64,000 nt of DNA from Curvibacter microcysteis (GCF_028649435.1 NZ_JAQSIN010000001.1); one strand, 5' to 3'. Shown: positions 7,404 through 17,015, numbered from the stretch's first letter. The notes: a model not told the origin generated them from the sequence alone. Numbers and translations are program-made.

Positions 7404-9416
7404 TCAGGTGGCGGAATGACTTCCGATGGCCTGGCGTTGCAGCCAGCCAGCCAACACCTGCTGCACCGATTGATCGATGCTGAGTTCGGAGTTGTCCAGC
7501 CACTGCGCGTCGGCGGCGGGCTTGAGCGGCGCAACAGCCCGGGATTGGTCCCGGGCGTCGCGGGCTTCGAGGTCCGCGCGTAACTCGCTGATGTTAGCCG
7601 AAATTCCTTTTGATATCAATTGCTTATAGCGGCGCTCTGCGCGGCAGGCGGCGCTGGCCGTCATGTAGACCTTGTAAGGGGCGTTCGGGAAGATCACCGT
7701 GCCCATGTCGCGGCCATCGGCCACCAGGCCTGGCAGGGCCTGAAAACCGTGTTGCAGGTCCACCAGAGCGAGGCGCACCGAGGGCAGGGCGGAGACGCGC
7801 GAGGCGTTCATGCCGGCCTCTTCGGTGCGGATGGCTTCGGTCACATCGTCTGCACCCAGCAGGACCTTGCCGTCTTCAAAGCGAACGGGCAGGGCACGCG
7901 CCAGGGCGGCTATGGCGGCTTCCTGGCTCGGTTCGATGGCCAGGCCGGCGCGTGTGGCGGCCAAGGCCGTGACGCGGTACATGGCGCCCGAATCCAGGAA
8001 GTGGTAGCCCAGGCGTTTGGCCACCTCGGCGGCCACGGTGCCCTTGCCGGACGCGGTGGGGCCGTCGATGCAGATCACTGGCACACGGCCGGGCTGCGCC
8101 TGGACCAAGCCGAACAGGGTCTCGAAGTAGTCCGGGAAGGTCTTGGCGACGCATTTGGGGTCTTCGATGCGCACGGTGACCTGATCGGGGTTGAAGGCCG
8201 CCAGCGAGAAGCACATGGCCACGCGGTGGTCGTCATAGGTGTGGATGCTGGCGCTGCGCCAGGCCCCAGCGGGCAAGGGGTGCACGCGCAGCCAGTCCGG
8301 GCCTTCTTCGACCTGGGCGCCGAGCTTGGCGCATTCGGCCACCATGGCGGCGATGCGGTCGGTTTCTTTGACGCGCCAGCTGGCGATGTTGCGCAGGGTG
8401 CAGGGGCCGTCGGCGTACAAGGCCATGACGGCCAGGGTCATGGCGGCGTCTGGGATGTGGTTGCAGTCCAGGTCAATCGCCTTCAGCGGCCAGTGGCCGC
8501 GCGCGATTTCCAACCAGTTGGGGCCGCCGGTGATTTGGGCGCCCATGGCCTGGGCGGCCTCGACAAAGCGGATGTCGCCCTGGATCGAATCCAGGCCCAC
8601 GCCCTGGATGCGTACTTTGGCGCCCGGCTCGGACGGTGTGGCCAGCGCACCCAAGGCGATGAAATAGCTGGCCGAGGAGGCGTCCGCCTCCACGTGGATG
8701 TCGCCCGGCGACTGGTAGCGGCTGCCGGCAGGGATGGTGAAGCGCGCCCAGCCCTCACGGCGCACGGCAATGCCAAAGCGCTGCAACAGGTTGAGGGTGA
8801 TGTCGATGTAGGGCTTGCTGATCAGTTCGCCCACCACCTCGATCACGATGTCTTGCGTGGCGGCCAGCGGCAAGGCCATCAGCAGCGCGGTGAGGAATTG
8901 GCTCGACACATCGCCGCGCACGGGGATGGCTTGGTCCAGGCGCAGCTGGGCCCGGCCAATGTGCAGTGGCGGGTAGCCCTCGTTGCCCAGGTAGTCGATG
9001 CTGCAGCCAAGTTCGCGCAGGGCGTCGACCAGGTCACCAATCGGGCGCTCGTGCATGCGCGGCACGCCGCTCAGGCTGAAGTCGCCACCCAGCACGGCCA
9101 GGGCCGCGGTCAGTGGGCGCATGGCGGTGCCGGCATTGCCCATGAAGAACTGGGCCGTGTCGGTCTTGAGTTGCCCGCCCAGGCCATCGATCACCAGCAC
9201 CGAGCCTTGCTCGTGCACGCCGCAGCCGAGCTGGCGCAGGGCCTGCAGCATGACGCGGGTGTCGTCGGAGTCGAGCAGGTCGTGGATGCGGGTGCTGCCC
9301 GCGCTCAGGGCCGCCAGCAGCAGCACGCGGTTGGAGATGCTTTTGGAGCCCGGCAGCGTGACGCTGCCGCCAGCGCTGGCCAGGGCCGGCAGGTCGAGGA
9401 ATTCAGTTTGGAACAT
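7404..9416 (-). CDS. aroA-cmk: bifunctional 3-phosphoshikimate 1-carboxyvinyltransferase / cytidylate kinase
   Basis: 670 residues forming two complete enzymes in one chain. Residues 1 to about 437 are EPSP synthase (LPGSKSISNR near the start, FMGNAGTAMRPL, and YDDHRVAMCFS near the end), the sixth step of the shikimate pathway. From about 443 a cytidylate kinase begins with the P-loop GPTASGKGT and continues with FLDSGAMYR and VADGRDMGTVIFP; it phosphorylates CMP and dCMP. There is no stop or frameshift between the halves. The start lies 3 bases after the tyrA stop. The fusion is, to my knowledge, recurrent in Comamonadaceae, where cmk otherwise follows aroA as a separate gene. Confidence 0.95.
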   Translation of the reverse strand: MFQTEFLDLPALASAGGSVTLPGSKSISNRVLLLAALSAGSTRIHDLLDSDDTRVMLQALRQLGCGVHEQGSVLVIDGLGGQLKTDTAQFFMGNAGTAMRPLTAALAVLGGDFSLSGVPRMHERPIGDLVDALRELGCSIDYLGNEGYPPLHIGRAQLRLDQAIPVRGDVSSQFLTALLMALPLAATQDIVIEVVGELISKPYIDITLNLLQRFGIAVRREGWARFTIPAGSRYQSPGDIHVEADASSASYFIALGALATPSEPGAKVRIQGVGLDSIQGDIRFVEAAQAMGAQITGGPNWLEIARGHWPLKAIDLDCNHIPDAAMTLAVMALYADGPCTLRNIASWRVKETDRIAAMVAECAKLGAQVEEGPDWLRVHPLPAGAWRSASIHTYDDHRVAMCFSLAAFNPDQVTVRIEDPKCVAKTFPDYFETLFGLVQAQPGRVPVICIDGPTASGKGTVAAEVAKRLGYHFLDSGAMYRVTALAATRAGLAIEPSQEAAIAALARALPVRFEDGKVLLGADDVTEAIRTEEAGMNASRVSALPSVRLALVDLQHGFQALPGLVADGRDMGTVIFPNAPYKVYMTASAACRAERRYKQLISKGISANISELRADLEARDARDQSRAVAPLKPAADAQWLDNSELSIDQSVQQVLAGWLQRQAIGSHSAT

Positions 9417-9419
9417 GGC

Positions 9420-10298
9420 TTATTTGGTGGGGCGGGGGCCCGCCAGGCGCCAAGGCGCCCGGACTTGGTTGGCGCGGTCAATCAGGCTTTCCAGGGCTTC
9501 GCCCTGGCCGGCCTCCAACTGCGCTTCGAACTCGCTCAAGGCGGCCTTGAAGTGGCGGGTCTGCGCCAGCAACTCGTCGCGGTTGGTCAGCAAGATGTCG
9601 CGCCAGACTTTGGGGTCGCTGGCCGCGATGCGGCTGAAGTCACGGAAACCCGGGCCACCCAGCGCCAGGTAGTCGGCACCATCGGCCTGGGCCGCGATGC
9701 CGTTGATGAACGCAAAAGCCAGCAGATGGGGCAGGTGGCTGACGGCGGCAAAGGCGGCATCGTGCCGCTCGGGCGACATGTGCAGCACCTGGGCGCCGAG
9801 TGCGCCCCACACAGCCGCCGCCTTTTGCAGGTGCACGGTGAGGGTTTTTTCGAGCGGTGTGAGGATGACCTGCTTGCCCCGGTACAGGTCGGCATCGGCG
9901 TGTTCGATGCCAGCCACTTCTTTGCCCGCGATCGGGTGGGCGGGGACAAACGAGCCGATCTGGTCGCGCAGCGCGGTGCGGGCTGCGGCCACCACATCGG
10001 TCTTGGTCGAGCCGACGTCCATGATCAGCATCTCGGGCGTGACCAGGTGCTTGATGGCCTTGAGCGTGGCCTCCGTGGCCGACACGGGCACGGCGACGAT
10101 CACGATGTCCGCGCCAGCCACGGCCAGCAACGCCGAGGGCGCGGCCAGGTCGATGACGCCCATCTGGCGGGCTTTTTCGGTGGTGGTGGGGGACTTGCTG
10201 TAGCCCACCACGCGCTTGACCAGGCCGGCGCGCTTGAGCGCCAGCGCGAACGAGCCGCCCATCAGGCCGCAGCCGATCAGACCGAGTTGTTCAAACAT
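9420..10298 (-). CDS. tyrA: prephenate dehydrogenase
   Basis: 292 residues starting MFEQLGLIGCGLMGGSFA, with the Rossmann dinucleotide signature GxGxxG. Typical TyrA motifs follow: MDVGSTKTDV, HPIAGKEVAG and SHLPHLLAFA (the last region holds a catalytic histidine). It oxidises prephenate to 4-hydroxyphenylpyruvate in tyrosine synthesis. It is monofunctional, with no fused chorismate mutase. It lies between pheA and aroA-cmk, so the operon covers both aromatic branches. Confidence 0.95.
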   Translation of the reverse strand: MFEQLGLIGCGLMGGSFALALKRAGLVKRVVGYSKSPTTTEKARQMGVIDLAAPSALLAVAGADIVIVAVPVSATEATLKAIKHLVTPEMLIMDVGSTKTDVVAAARTALRDQIGSFVPAHPIAGKEVAGIEHADADLYRGKQVILTPLEKTLTVHLQKAAAVWGALGAQVLHMSPERHDAAFAAVSHLPHLLAFAFINGIAAQADGADYLALGGPGFRDFSRIAASDPKVWRDILLTNRDELLAQTRHFKAALSEFEAQLEAGQGEALESLIDRANQVRAPWRLAGPRPTK

Positions 10299-10328
10299 GG
10301 CGACCCTTGGTGACGCTGCAGCCCATGA

Positions 10329-11435
10329 TCACAAAGCTCCGACGGGGTAGGAGCCCAATACCTTGTAGAAGGCGCACAGGCTGCTGAGTTCGTCCAGCGC
10401 CGCGGCCACATGGGGCTGCGAAGGGTGGCCGTCGAGGTCGATGTAGAAGTAGTACTCCCAGTGGCCGGTGCGGGCGGGACGCGACTCGAAGCGGGTCATG
10501 GACACGCCATGCTTCTTCAGCGGCACCAGCAGGTCGTGCACGGCGCCCGGGCGGTTGGGCACGGACACCACCAGGCTGGTGCAGTCCTTGCCCGAGGCGG
10601 GTGGCATGGCCTGGGTTTGTGGCAGCGAGATGATGGCGAAACGGGTGCGGTTGTAGGCGTCGTCCTGGATGGCGTGGGCCACGATGTGCAGGCCAAACAG
10701 GGTGGCGGCGCGTTCGCTGGCCAGGCCAGCCCAGGCGGGGTTGGTGGCCGCCAGGCGCGCGCCTTCGGCATTGCTGGAAACCGGGCGGCGCTCGGCATGC
10801 GGCAGGTGCTTGGACAGCCAGGCCTGGCATTGGGCCAGGGCCTGTGGGTGGGCCAGCACGGCTTCGATGCCATCCAGCGACTGGGTTTGGCGCAGCAGGT
10901 TGTGGCGCACCAGCAGGCTGACCTCGCCAATCACATGGGTGGGCGTGTGCAGGAACAGGTCCAGCGAGCGCGTGACCACGCCTTCGACCGAGTTCTCGAC
11001 GCCGACCACACCGTACTGCGCGCTGCCCGCGGCGGTGGCGTGGAACACTTCGTCAAAGTTGGCGCAGTACATCAGGTCGGCGGCGCCGCCAAAGAACTCG
11101 ATGGCGGCTTGTTCGCAGAAGGTGCCGGCCGGGCCGAGCACGGCCACGCGTTGCGGGGATTCCAAGGCCAGACAGGCCGACATGATTTCGCGCCAGACGG
11201 CGGCCACGTGCTCGTCGCGCAGCGGGCCGGGGTTGGCTGCCTTGATCTTTTCGATCACCTGGGCCACGCGGTCCGGGCGGAAGAAGGGGGTGCCTTCGCG
11301 CTTTTTGACCTCACCGACCTGCTCGGCCACGTGGGCTCGCTGGTTCAGCAGGCTCAGCAGTTGCTGGTCAAGCGAGTCGATTTGGACACGCAACTCGCCC
11401 AGGCTGGGCAGGGGGGCGTTGGAGGGCTGGGTCAT
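10329..11435 (-). CDS. pheA: P-protein: chorismate mutase / prephenate dehydratase
   Basis: 368 residues in three parts: an AroQ-type chorismate mutase (about 8-95, LGELRVQIDSLDQQLLSLLNQR), a prephenate dehydratase (about 97-275, LGPAGTFCEQAA and GVVGVENSVEGVV), and a C-terminal ACT domain (about 285-365, SLVVSVPNRPGAVHDLL and ESRPARTGHWEYYF). It makes phenylpyruvate from chorismate. The ESRP motif of the ACT domain is part of the phenylalanine-binding site, so feedback inhibition is expected. It sits between serC and tyrA. Confidence 0.96.
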   Translation of the reverse strand: MTQPSNAPLPSLGELRVQIDSLDQQLLSLLNQRAHVAEQVGEVKKREGTPFFRPDRVAQVIEKIKAANPGPLRDEHVAAVWREIMSACLALESPQRVAVLGPAGTFCEQAAIEFFGGAADLMYCANFDEVFHATAAGSAQYGVVGVENSVEGVVTRSLDLFLHTPTHVIGEVSLLVRHNLLRQTQSLDGIEAVLAHPQALAQCQAWLSKHLPHAERRPVSSNAEGARLAATNPAWAGLASERAATLFGLHIVAHAIQDDAYNRTRFAIISLPQTQAMPPASGKDCTSLVVSVPNRPGAVHDLLVPLKKHGVSMTRFESRPARTGHWEYYFYIDLDGHPSQPHVAAALDELSSLCAFYKVLGSYPVGAL

Positions 11436-11474
11436 GTGTGAGGTCTCGGGCCGGAGGGGCAGAACACGGTGGGT

Positions 11475-12581
11475 TCAGGCCTGGGTTTGTTCGAAGTCGC
11501 GCAGGTAGTCGACCAGGGCTTGCACGCCGGCCAGGGGCATGGCGTTGTAAATGCTGGCGCGCATGCCGCCCACCGACTTGTGGCCCTTGAGTTGCAGCAG
11601 GCCGCGCGCCTTGGCGCCGGCCAGGAAGGCGTCGTTGAGCGACTCGTCGCGCAGGCGGAAGGGGATGTTCATGCGCGAGCGGCCATCGAGCGCCACCGGG
11701 TTGCTGTAGAGCTGAGACTGGTCCAGGAATTCGTACAGCAGACGGGCCTTGGCGATGTTGCGCGCCTCCATGGCCGCGAGGCCGGTCAGGCCTCCTTCGG
11801 TCTGGCGCTTGAGCCACTGGAAGGTCAAACCCGCCATGTAGATGCCGTAGGTGGGCGGCGTGTTGTACATGGACTGGTTGTTGGCCACCAGTTGGTAGTC
11901 GAAAGCGCTGGGGCAGGCCTTGAGGGCCTGGCCGAGCAGGTCTTCGCGGATCACCACCAGGGTCAGGCCGGCTGGGCCCAGGTTCTTTTGCGCGCCGCCA
12001 AAGGCCACGCCGACGCGGCTCCAGTCCACGCTGCGCGAGGCGACGTGGGAGGAGAAATCGATCACCAGCGGGGCGTCGCAGCCCAGGGCCTTGAGGTCGG
12101 GCAGCTCGTGGAATTCAACGCCGTGAATGGTCTCGTTGCTGCACAGGTGCACATAGCTGGGCTTGGCGCTGAGCTGCCAGCTGCTGGGCGCAGGCAGGCT
12201 GGTGTGGCCGTCGGCTTCGTTGCTGGCGGCAATGTGCACTTCACAGTACTTGCGGGCTTCTTTTTGGCTCTTTTGGCTCCAGCTGCCGGTGACCACGAAG
12301 TCGGCCGAGGCGCCGCGCGACAGGTTCAGCGGCACGATGGCGTTCTCGGCCAGGCCACCGCCCTGCATGAACAAAATCTTGAAGTTCGAGGGCACGGCCA
12401 GCAGTTCGCGCAGGTCGGCTTCGGCTTGTTCGTAGATGCTGATGAACTCTTTGCCGCGGTGGCTCATTTCCATCACGCTCATGCCGCTGCCTTGCCAGTC
12501 GAGCATTTCGCTGGCGGCGGTTTGCAGCACTTCTTCAGGGATCGCGGCGGGGCCGGCGGAGAAGTTGTAGGGACGCGTCAT
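11475..12581 (-). CDS. serC: phosphoserine aminotransferase
   Basis: 368 residues starting MTRPYNFSAGPAAIPEEVL, the SerC N-terminus. The PLP-binding lysine is in FGGAQKNLGPAGLTLV. It catalyses the transamination step of serine synthesis and the matching step of pyridoxal-phosphate synthesis. The gene is followed at 40 bases by pheA on the same strand, the usual serC-pheA-tyrA order of betaproteobacteria. Confidence 0.96.
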   Translation of the reverse strand: MTRPYNFSAGPAAIPEEVLQTAASEMLDWQGSGMSVMEMSHRGKEFISIYEQAEADLRELLAVPSNFKILFMQGGGLAENAIVPLNLSRGASADFVVTGSWSQKSQKEARKYCEVHIAASNEADGHTSLPAPSSWQLSAKPSYVHLCSNETIHGVEFHELPDLKALGCDAPLVIDFSSHVASRSVDWSRVGVAFGGAQKNLGPAGLTLVVIREDLLGQALKACPSAFDYQLVANNQSMYNTPPTYGIYMAGLTFQWLKRQTEGGLTGLAAMEARNIAKARLLYEFLDQSQLYSNPVALDGRSRMNIPFRLRDESLNDAFLAGAKARGLLQLKGHKSVGGMRASIYNAMPLAGVQALVDYLRDFEQTQA

Positions 12582-12646
12582 GGGGCAGGGCTGGTTCGGG
12601 GTCAGAGGGCCTGGGGCGCAAGGGCCTCAGGCATGGGGCGTTTCAG

Positions 12647-12671
12647 CCACACCGGCTGGGGGCCGGTGTGG
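12647..12671 (-). promoter_or_regulatory. 10-bp stem-loop between gyrA and serC
   Basis: CCACACCGGC and GCCGGTGTGG pair perfectly around a 5-base loop, 11 bases past the gyrA stop on the transcribed strand. No T run follows, so it is a weak terminator or 3'-end stabiliser at best. Confidence 0.45.
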
Positions 12672-12681
12672 GGTGGGGGGC

Positions 12682-15330
12682 TCAGGCCTGGCTGTCGGCC
12701 TCGGGGGCGGCGTCGCCACCCTCTTCGCCGTCGGCGCTGGGCATGTTGGCGTCGTTTTCCACGATGCGTTGCAGGCCGGACAGGCGCGAGCCTTCATCCA
12801 GCGCCATCAGGGTCACGCCCTGGGTGGCTCGGCCGAGTTCGCGGATCTCGCTGACACGGGTGCGCACCAGCACACCCTTGTCGGTGATCAGCATGATCTC
12901 GTCATCGGCATGCACCAGGGTGGCGGCGACGACCTTGCCGTTGCGCTCGCTTTGCTGGATGGCGATCATGCCCTTGGTGCCACGACCATGACGGGTGTAC
13001 TCGGTGATCGAGGTGCGCTTGCCGTAGCCGTTCTCGGTGGCGGTGAGCACGCTTTGCTGCTCGTCCTCGGCCACCAGCATGGCGATCACATGCTGGGTTT
13101 CGTCCAGCATCATGCCGCGCACGCCGCGCGCATTGCGGCCCATGGGGCGCACGTCGTTTTCGTCAAAGCGCACGGCTTTGCCGCCGTCGCTGAACAGCAT
13201 CACATCGTGCTGGCCGTCGGTCAGTGCGGCGCCGATCAAGAAGTCGCCCTCGTCCAGGTCGACGGCAATGATGCCGGCCTTGCGCGGGTTGCTGAAGTCG
13301 TCCAGCGGGGTCTTCTTGACCGTGCCCATGGAGGTGGCCATGAACACGTACTGATCGGCTGGGAAGCTGCGCTTTTCACCGGTCAGCGGCAGCACCACGT
13401 TGATCTTTTCGCCCTCTTGCAGCGGGAACATGTTGACGATGGGGCGACCGCGTGAGCCACGCGAACCGGCCGGGACTTCCCAGACTTTGAGCCAGTACAG
13501 GCGGCCCCGGTTGGAGAAGCACAGGATGTAGTCGTGCGTGTTGGCGATGAAGAGCTGATCGATCCAGTCGTCTTCCTTGGTGGCCGTGGCTTGCTTGCCG
13601 CGGCCGCCGCGCTTTTGCGCCCGGTATTCGGACAGCGGCTGGCTCTTGATGTAGCCACTGTGGCTGAGCGTCACCACCATGTCGGTGGGGGTGATCAGGT
13701 CTTCGGTGCTGAGGTCCTGGGCGCTGTGTTCGATCTCGCTGCGGCGTGCGCCAAGCTTGGTCTGACCGAATTCGGTCTTCACCACGGTGAGTTCGTCACC
13801 GATGATGGTGGAGACGCGCTCGGGCTTGGACAGGATGTCGAGGAAGTCGTCGATCTCGGCCATCACCTCTTTGTACTCGGCCACGATCTTGTCTTGCTCC
13901 AGGCCGGTGAGGCGCTGCAGGCGCATCTGCAGAATTTCCTGGGCCTGCGTCTCAGAGAGGCGGTACAGGCCGTCGTTCTGCATGCCGAATTCAACTTCCA
14001 GACCGTCAGGCCGGTAGTCGTCGGCATTGACCACGCCACCGTCGGCGCGGGTGCGGGTGAGCATCTCGCGCACCAGCTTGCTATCCCAGCTCTTGAGCAT
14101 CAGCTCGGCCTTGGCCACCGGTGGGGTGGGGGCGTTGCGGATGATGGCAATGAAGTCGTCGATGTTGGCCAGGGCGACGGCCAGGCCTTCCAGCACGTGA
14201 CCGCGTTCGCGGGCCTTGCGCAGGTTGAAGATGGTGCGTCGCGTCACCACTTCGCGGCGGTGCTGCAAGAAGACCACGATCAGGTCTTTGAGGTTGCACA
14301 GCTTGGGTTGGCCGTCGATCAGGGCCACCATGTTCATGCCGAAGGTGTCTTGCAGCTGGGTCTGCTTGTACAGGTTGTTCAGCACCACTTCGGGCACTTC
14401 ACCGCGCTTGAGCTCGATCACCAGGCGCATGCCGGACTTGTCGGACTCGTCCTGGATGTGGCTGATGCCTTCGATCTTCTTTTCGTGCACCAGTTCGGCC
14501 ATGCGCTCTTGCAAGGTCTTTTTGTTGACCTGGTAGGGCAGCTCATCCACGATGATGGCCTGGCGCTGGCCCTTGTCGATGTCCTCGAAGTGGCACTTGG
14601 CGCGCATCACGACCTTGCCGCGACCCGTGCGGTAGCCGTCCTTGACGCCGTTAATGCCGTAAATAATGCCGGCCGTCGGGAAGTCCGGCGCCGGGATGAT
14701 TTCCATCAACTCATCAATCGTGGCCTCAGGCTGGCGCAGCAGGTGCAGGCACGCGTCCACGACTTCATTGAGGTTGTGCGGTGGGATGTTGGTGGCCATG
14801 CCGACTGCGATGCCAGCGGAACCATTGACCAGCAAATTGGGCAGGCGGCTGGGCAGAACCAGGGGCTCTTTTTCGCTGCCGTCGTAGTTGGGGCCGAAAT
14901 CGACAGTTTCTTTGTCGATGTCTCCCAGCATTTCATGGGCGATTTTGGCCAAACGGATTTCGGTGTATCGCATGGCCGCGGCGTTATCGCCGTCGACCGA
15001 GCCGAAATTACCCTGGCCATCAACCAGCATGTGGCGCAAGGAAAAATCTTGCGCCATGCGAACGATCGTGTCATACACCGCGCTGTCACCGTGCGGGTGG
15101 TATTTACCAATCACGTCACCCACAATACGGGCGGACTTTTTGTAGGGCCGATTCCAGTCGTTGTTCAGCTCGTGCATGGCGAACAAAACGCGGCGGTGCA
15201 CGGGTTTCAGGCCGTCACGCGCATCAGGCAGCGCTCGCCCCACGATCACGCTCATCGCGTAGTCGAGGTAGCTGCGCCGCATTTCCTCTTCAAGACTGAT
15301 GGGCAGAGTTTCTTTAGCGAACTGAGTCAT
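12682..15330 (-). CDS. gyrA: DNA gyrase subunit A
   Basis: 882 residues starting MTQFAKETLPISLEEEM, the canonical GyrA start. A TTG 21 bases upstream would add seven residues that do not fit the family. The catalytic tyrosine is Tyr122 in AAAMRYTEIRL. The quinolone-resistance region reads HPHGDSAVYDTIV with Ser83 and Asp87, the drug-sensitive residues at both positions. The C-terminal half forms the DNA-wrapping beta-pinwheel, with the GyrA box near QKRGGRGK. The tail is acidic. Together with GyrB (not here) it introduces negative supercoils. It is divergent from the ompA-like gene. Confidence 0.97.
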   Translation of the reverse strand: MTQFAKETLPISLEEEMRRSYLDYAMSVIVGRALPDARDGLKPVHRRVLFAMHELNNDWNRPYKKSARIVGDVIGKYHPHGDSAVYDTIVRMAQDFSLRHMLVDGQGNFGSVDGDNAAAMRYTEIRLAKIAHEMLGDIDKETVDFGPNYDGSEKEPLVLPSRLPNLLVNGSAGIAVGMATNIPPHNLNEVVDACLHLLRQPEATIDELMEIIPAPDFPTAGIIYGINGVKDGYRTGRGKVVMRAKCHFEDIDKGQRQAIIVDELPYQVNKKTLQERMAELVHEKKIEGISHIQDESDKSGMRLVIELKRGEVPEVVLNNLYKQTQLQDTFGMNMVALIDGQPKLCNLKDLIVVFLQHRREVVTRRTIFNLRKARERGHVLEGLAVALANIDDFIAIIRNAPTPPVAKAELMLKSWDSKLVREMLTRTRADGGVVNADDYRPDGLEVEFGMQNDGLYRLSETQAQEILQMRLQRLTGLEQDKIVAEYKEVMAEIDDFLDILSKPERVSTIIGDELTVVKTEFGQTKLGARRSEIEHSAQDLSTEDLITPTDMVVTLSHSGYIKSQPLSEYRAQKRGGRGKQATATKEDDWIDQLFIANTHDYILCFSNRGRLYWLKVWEVPAGSRGSRGRPIVNMFPLQEGEKINVVLPLTGEKRSFPADQYVFMATSMGTVKKTPLDDFSNPRKAGIIAVDLDEGDFLIGAALTDGQHDVMLFSDGGKAVRFDENDVRPMGRNARGVRGMMLDETQHVIAMLVAEDEQQSVLTATENGYGKRTSITEYTRHGRGTKGMIAIQQSERNGKVVAATLVHADDEIMLITDKGVLVRTRVSEIRELGRATQGVTLMALDEGSRLSGLQRIVENDANMPSADGEEGGDAAPEADSQA

Positions 15331-15554
15331 GGAAGGTGGTGTTGACGGCAAGAAGCTGCCATTTTACGGGCAACGCCTTGTCGCTATCTAGCAACAATAT
15401 TCCCCGGTTGAGGCCTTGTCCTGCACGCTTGGTGACACCGAGCCGAGGGTGGGGCGGGCGGGTGTGGCACAATTTAAGTAACGTTTTTGGTGGTGGTCAC
15501 TGGAAACGTACGTATTCGCAGCGCGGCTGCGGCTTTTTCCCCAAGAGGAGAACC

Positions 15555-16211
15555 ATGAAGAAACTGAACAAAGTGGCGATGTTGTTTGCCTCCGCTGCCC
15601 TTGCAACCGCTGCTGGCGCTCAAACCGTCGACAACTGGAAGAACGGCACCGGCGAACTGGTCTGGAAGAACGGCACCAACGAACTGTGCTGGCGTGATGC
15701 CAACTGGACCCCGGCAACTGCCGTGGCTGGTTGCGATGGCGCTATCGCTCCTAAGGCTGCTCCGGCTGCCGCTCCTGCTGCTCCGGCTGCTGCTGCTGCT
15801 CCTGCTGCCCCGGCCGCTGCTGCTCCCGCCGCCGCTGCTCCCGCAGTGGCTGCCAGCAAGGTGACCTACGCTGCTGACGCTTTCTTTGACTTCGACAAGG
15901 CTGTTCTGAAGCCCGAAGGCAAGGCCAAGCTCGACGACCTGGTCGGCAAGGTCAAGGACATCAACCTGGAAGTCATCATCGCTGTCGGTCACACCGACTC
16001 CGTTGGTTCTGACGCCTACAACCAAAAGCTGTCGGTCAAGCGCGCTGAGTCTGTGAAGGCTTACCTGGTGTCCAAGGGCATCGAAAAGAACCGCGTTTAC
16101 ACCGAAGGCAAGGGCGAGAAGCAACCCGTTGCTGACAACAAGACTGCCGAAGGCCGCGCCAAGAACCGTCGCGTGGAAATCGAAGTCGTTGGCACCCGCG
16201 CCAACAAGTAA
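15555..16211 (+). CDS. OmpA-family outer-membrane / peptidoglycan-binding protein
   Basis: 218 residues. A signal peptide (1 to about 22, KKLNKVAMLFASAALATAAG) is followed by a short repeated WKNGT motif. Residues about 60-98 are almost only alanine and proline. The OmpA C-terminal domain (about 105-215) has FFDFDKAVLKPEG, VGHTDSVGSDAYNQ and a KNRRVEIEV end, which binds diaminopimelate in peptidoglycan. There is no N-terminal beta-barrel, so it is a linker-type OmpA protein. AGAGGAG lies 4 bases before the ATG, and codon use is that of an abundant protein. A frame opening 219 bases earlier has no signal peptide and is rejected. Confidence 0.92.
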   Translation: MKKLNKVAMLFASAALATAAGAQTVDNWKNGTGELVWKNGTNELCWRDANWTPATAVAGCDGAIAPKAAPAAAPAAPAAAAAPAAPAAAAPAAAAPAVAASKVTYAADAFFDFDKAVLKPEGKAKLDDLVGKVKDINLEVIIAVGHTDSVGSDAYNQKLSVKRAESVKAYLVSKGIEKNRVYTEGKGEKQPVADNKTAEGRAKNRRVEIEVVGTRANK

Positions 16212-16233
16212 TCCCCTTCGGGTTACATCAAGA

Positions 16234-16257
16234 AGCCCCGGCAACGGGGCTTTTTTT
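16234..16257 (+). terminator. intrinsic terminator after the OmpA-family gene
   Basis: A 7-bp GC-rich stem (AGCCCCG / CGGGGCT) with a 4-base loop is followed directly by seven T. Confidence 0.88.
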
Positions 16258-16283
16258 ATGCCTGTTTCGTTCACAATCCAAGG

Positions 16284-17015
16284 ATGACCCAAGCTCTGAC
16301 CCCCGCTCCTGCGCTCAATGCTGATCCGGCCGAACTGGCCAAGTTCTCCGACCTGGCCCACCGTTGGTGGGACCCCGAGAGCGAATTCCGGCCCTTGCAC
16401 CAAATCAACCCGCTGCGCCTGGCTTGGATCAATGCCCAGGCCCCCTTGGCAGGTCAGCGCGTGCTGGACATCGGTTGTGGCGGAGGCATTTTGTCGGACT
16501 CCATGGCCCGAGCCGGTGCCGACGTATTGGGCATCGATCTGGCTTCCAAAGCCCTGAAAGTGGCGCAATTGCATGCGCTGGAGGCTCAAACCCCCAACGT
16601 GCGTTACCGGGAAATCAGTGCCGAAGCCTTGGCGCAAGAGCAGCCTGGCCAATTTGATGTGGTCACCTGCATGGAAATGCTGGAGCATGTGCCTGACCCT
16701 GCCTCCGTGGTGCGCGCCTGTGCCACTTTGGTGAAGCCTGGTGGCCATGTGTTTTTCTCGACCATCAACCGCAACGCCAAGGCATTTTTGCTCGCCATCG
16801 TGGGGGCGGAGTACATCTTGAACATGCTGCCCCGTGGCACGCATGAATTTGCCAAGCTCATTCGACCGGCCGAACTGGCCTCGTTTTGCCGTGATGCCGG
16901 CTTGGATTGGCAGCAAACCCGGGGCTTGGGCTACAACCCCCTGACCCGCCGCTATGCGCTGAATGCTGACACCAGCGTGAACTACATGGTGTCCACCCGC
17001 CGCAGCCCGGTCTGA
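16284..17015 (+). CDS. ubiG: ubiquinone biosynthesis O-methyltransferase UbiG
   Basis: 243 residues of a class I SAM-dependent methyltransferase. Motif I is VLDIGCGGGILSDSMA. The UbiG-typical LAHRWWDPESEFRPLHQINPLR lies near the N-terminus, and CMEMLEHVPDP and FFSTINRN follow. It carries out both O-methylations in ubiquinone synthesis. AAGG lies just before the ATG. The gene is 12 bases ahead of gph, the usual pairing in Burkholderiales. Confidence 0.95.
   Translation: MTQALTPAPALNADPAELAKFSDLAHRWWDPESEFRPLHQINPLRLAWINAQAPLAGQRVLDIGCGGGILSDSMARAGADVLGIDLASKALKVAQLHALEAQTPNVRYREISAEALAQEQPGQFDVVTCMEMLEHVPDPASVVRACATLVKPGGHVFFSTINRNAKAFLLAIVGAEYILNMLPRGTHEFAKLIRPAELASFCRDAGLDWQQTRGLGYNPLTRRYALNADTSVNYMVSTRRSPV

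Noticed and set aside
7620..10313. An 897-codon open frame on the plus strand
   Set aside because: Shadow of aroA-cmk and tyrA; rich in His, Gln, Gly and Ala as expected from antisense translation.
15760..15850. Trinucleotide repeat as a phase-variable satellite
   Set aside because: The tract mixes GCT, GCC, CCT and CCG codons and is in frame; it is a linker, not a perfect repeat.
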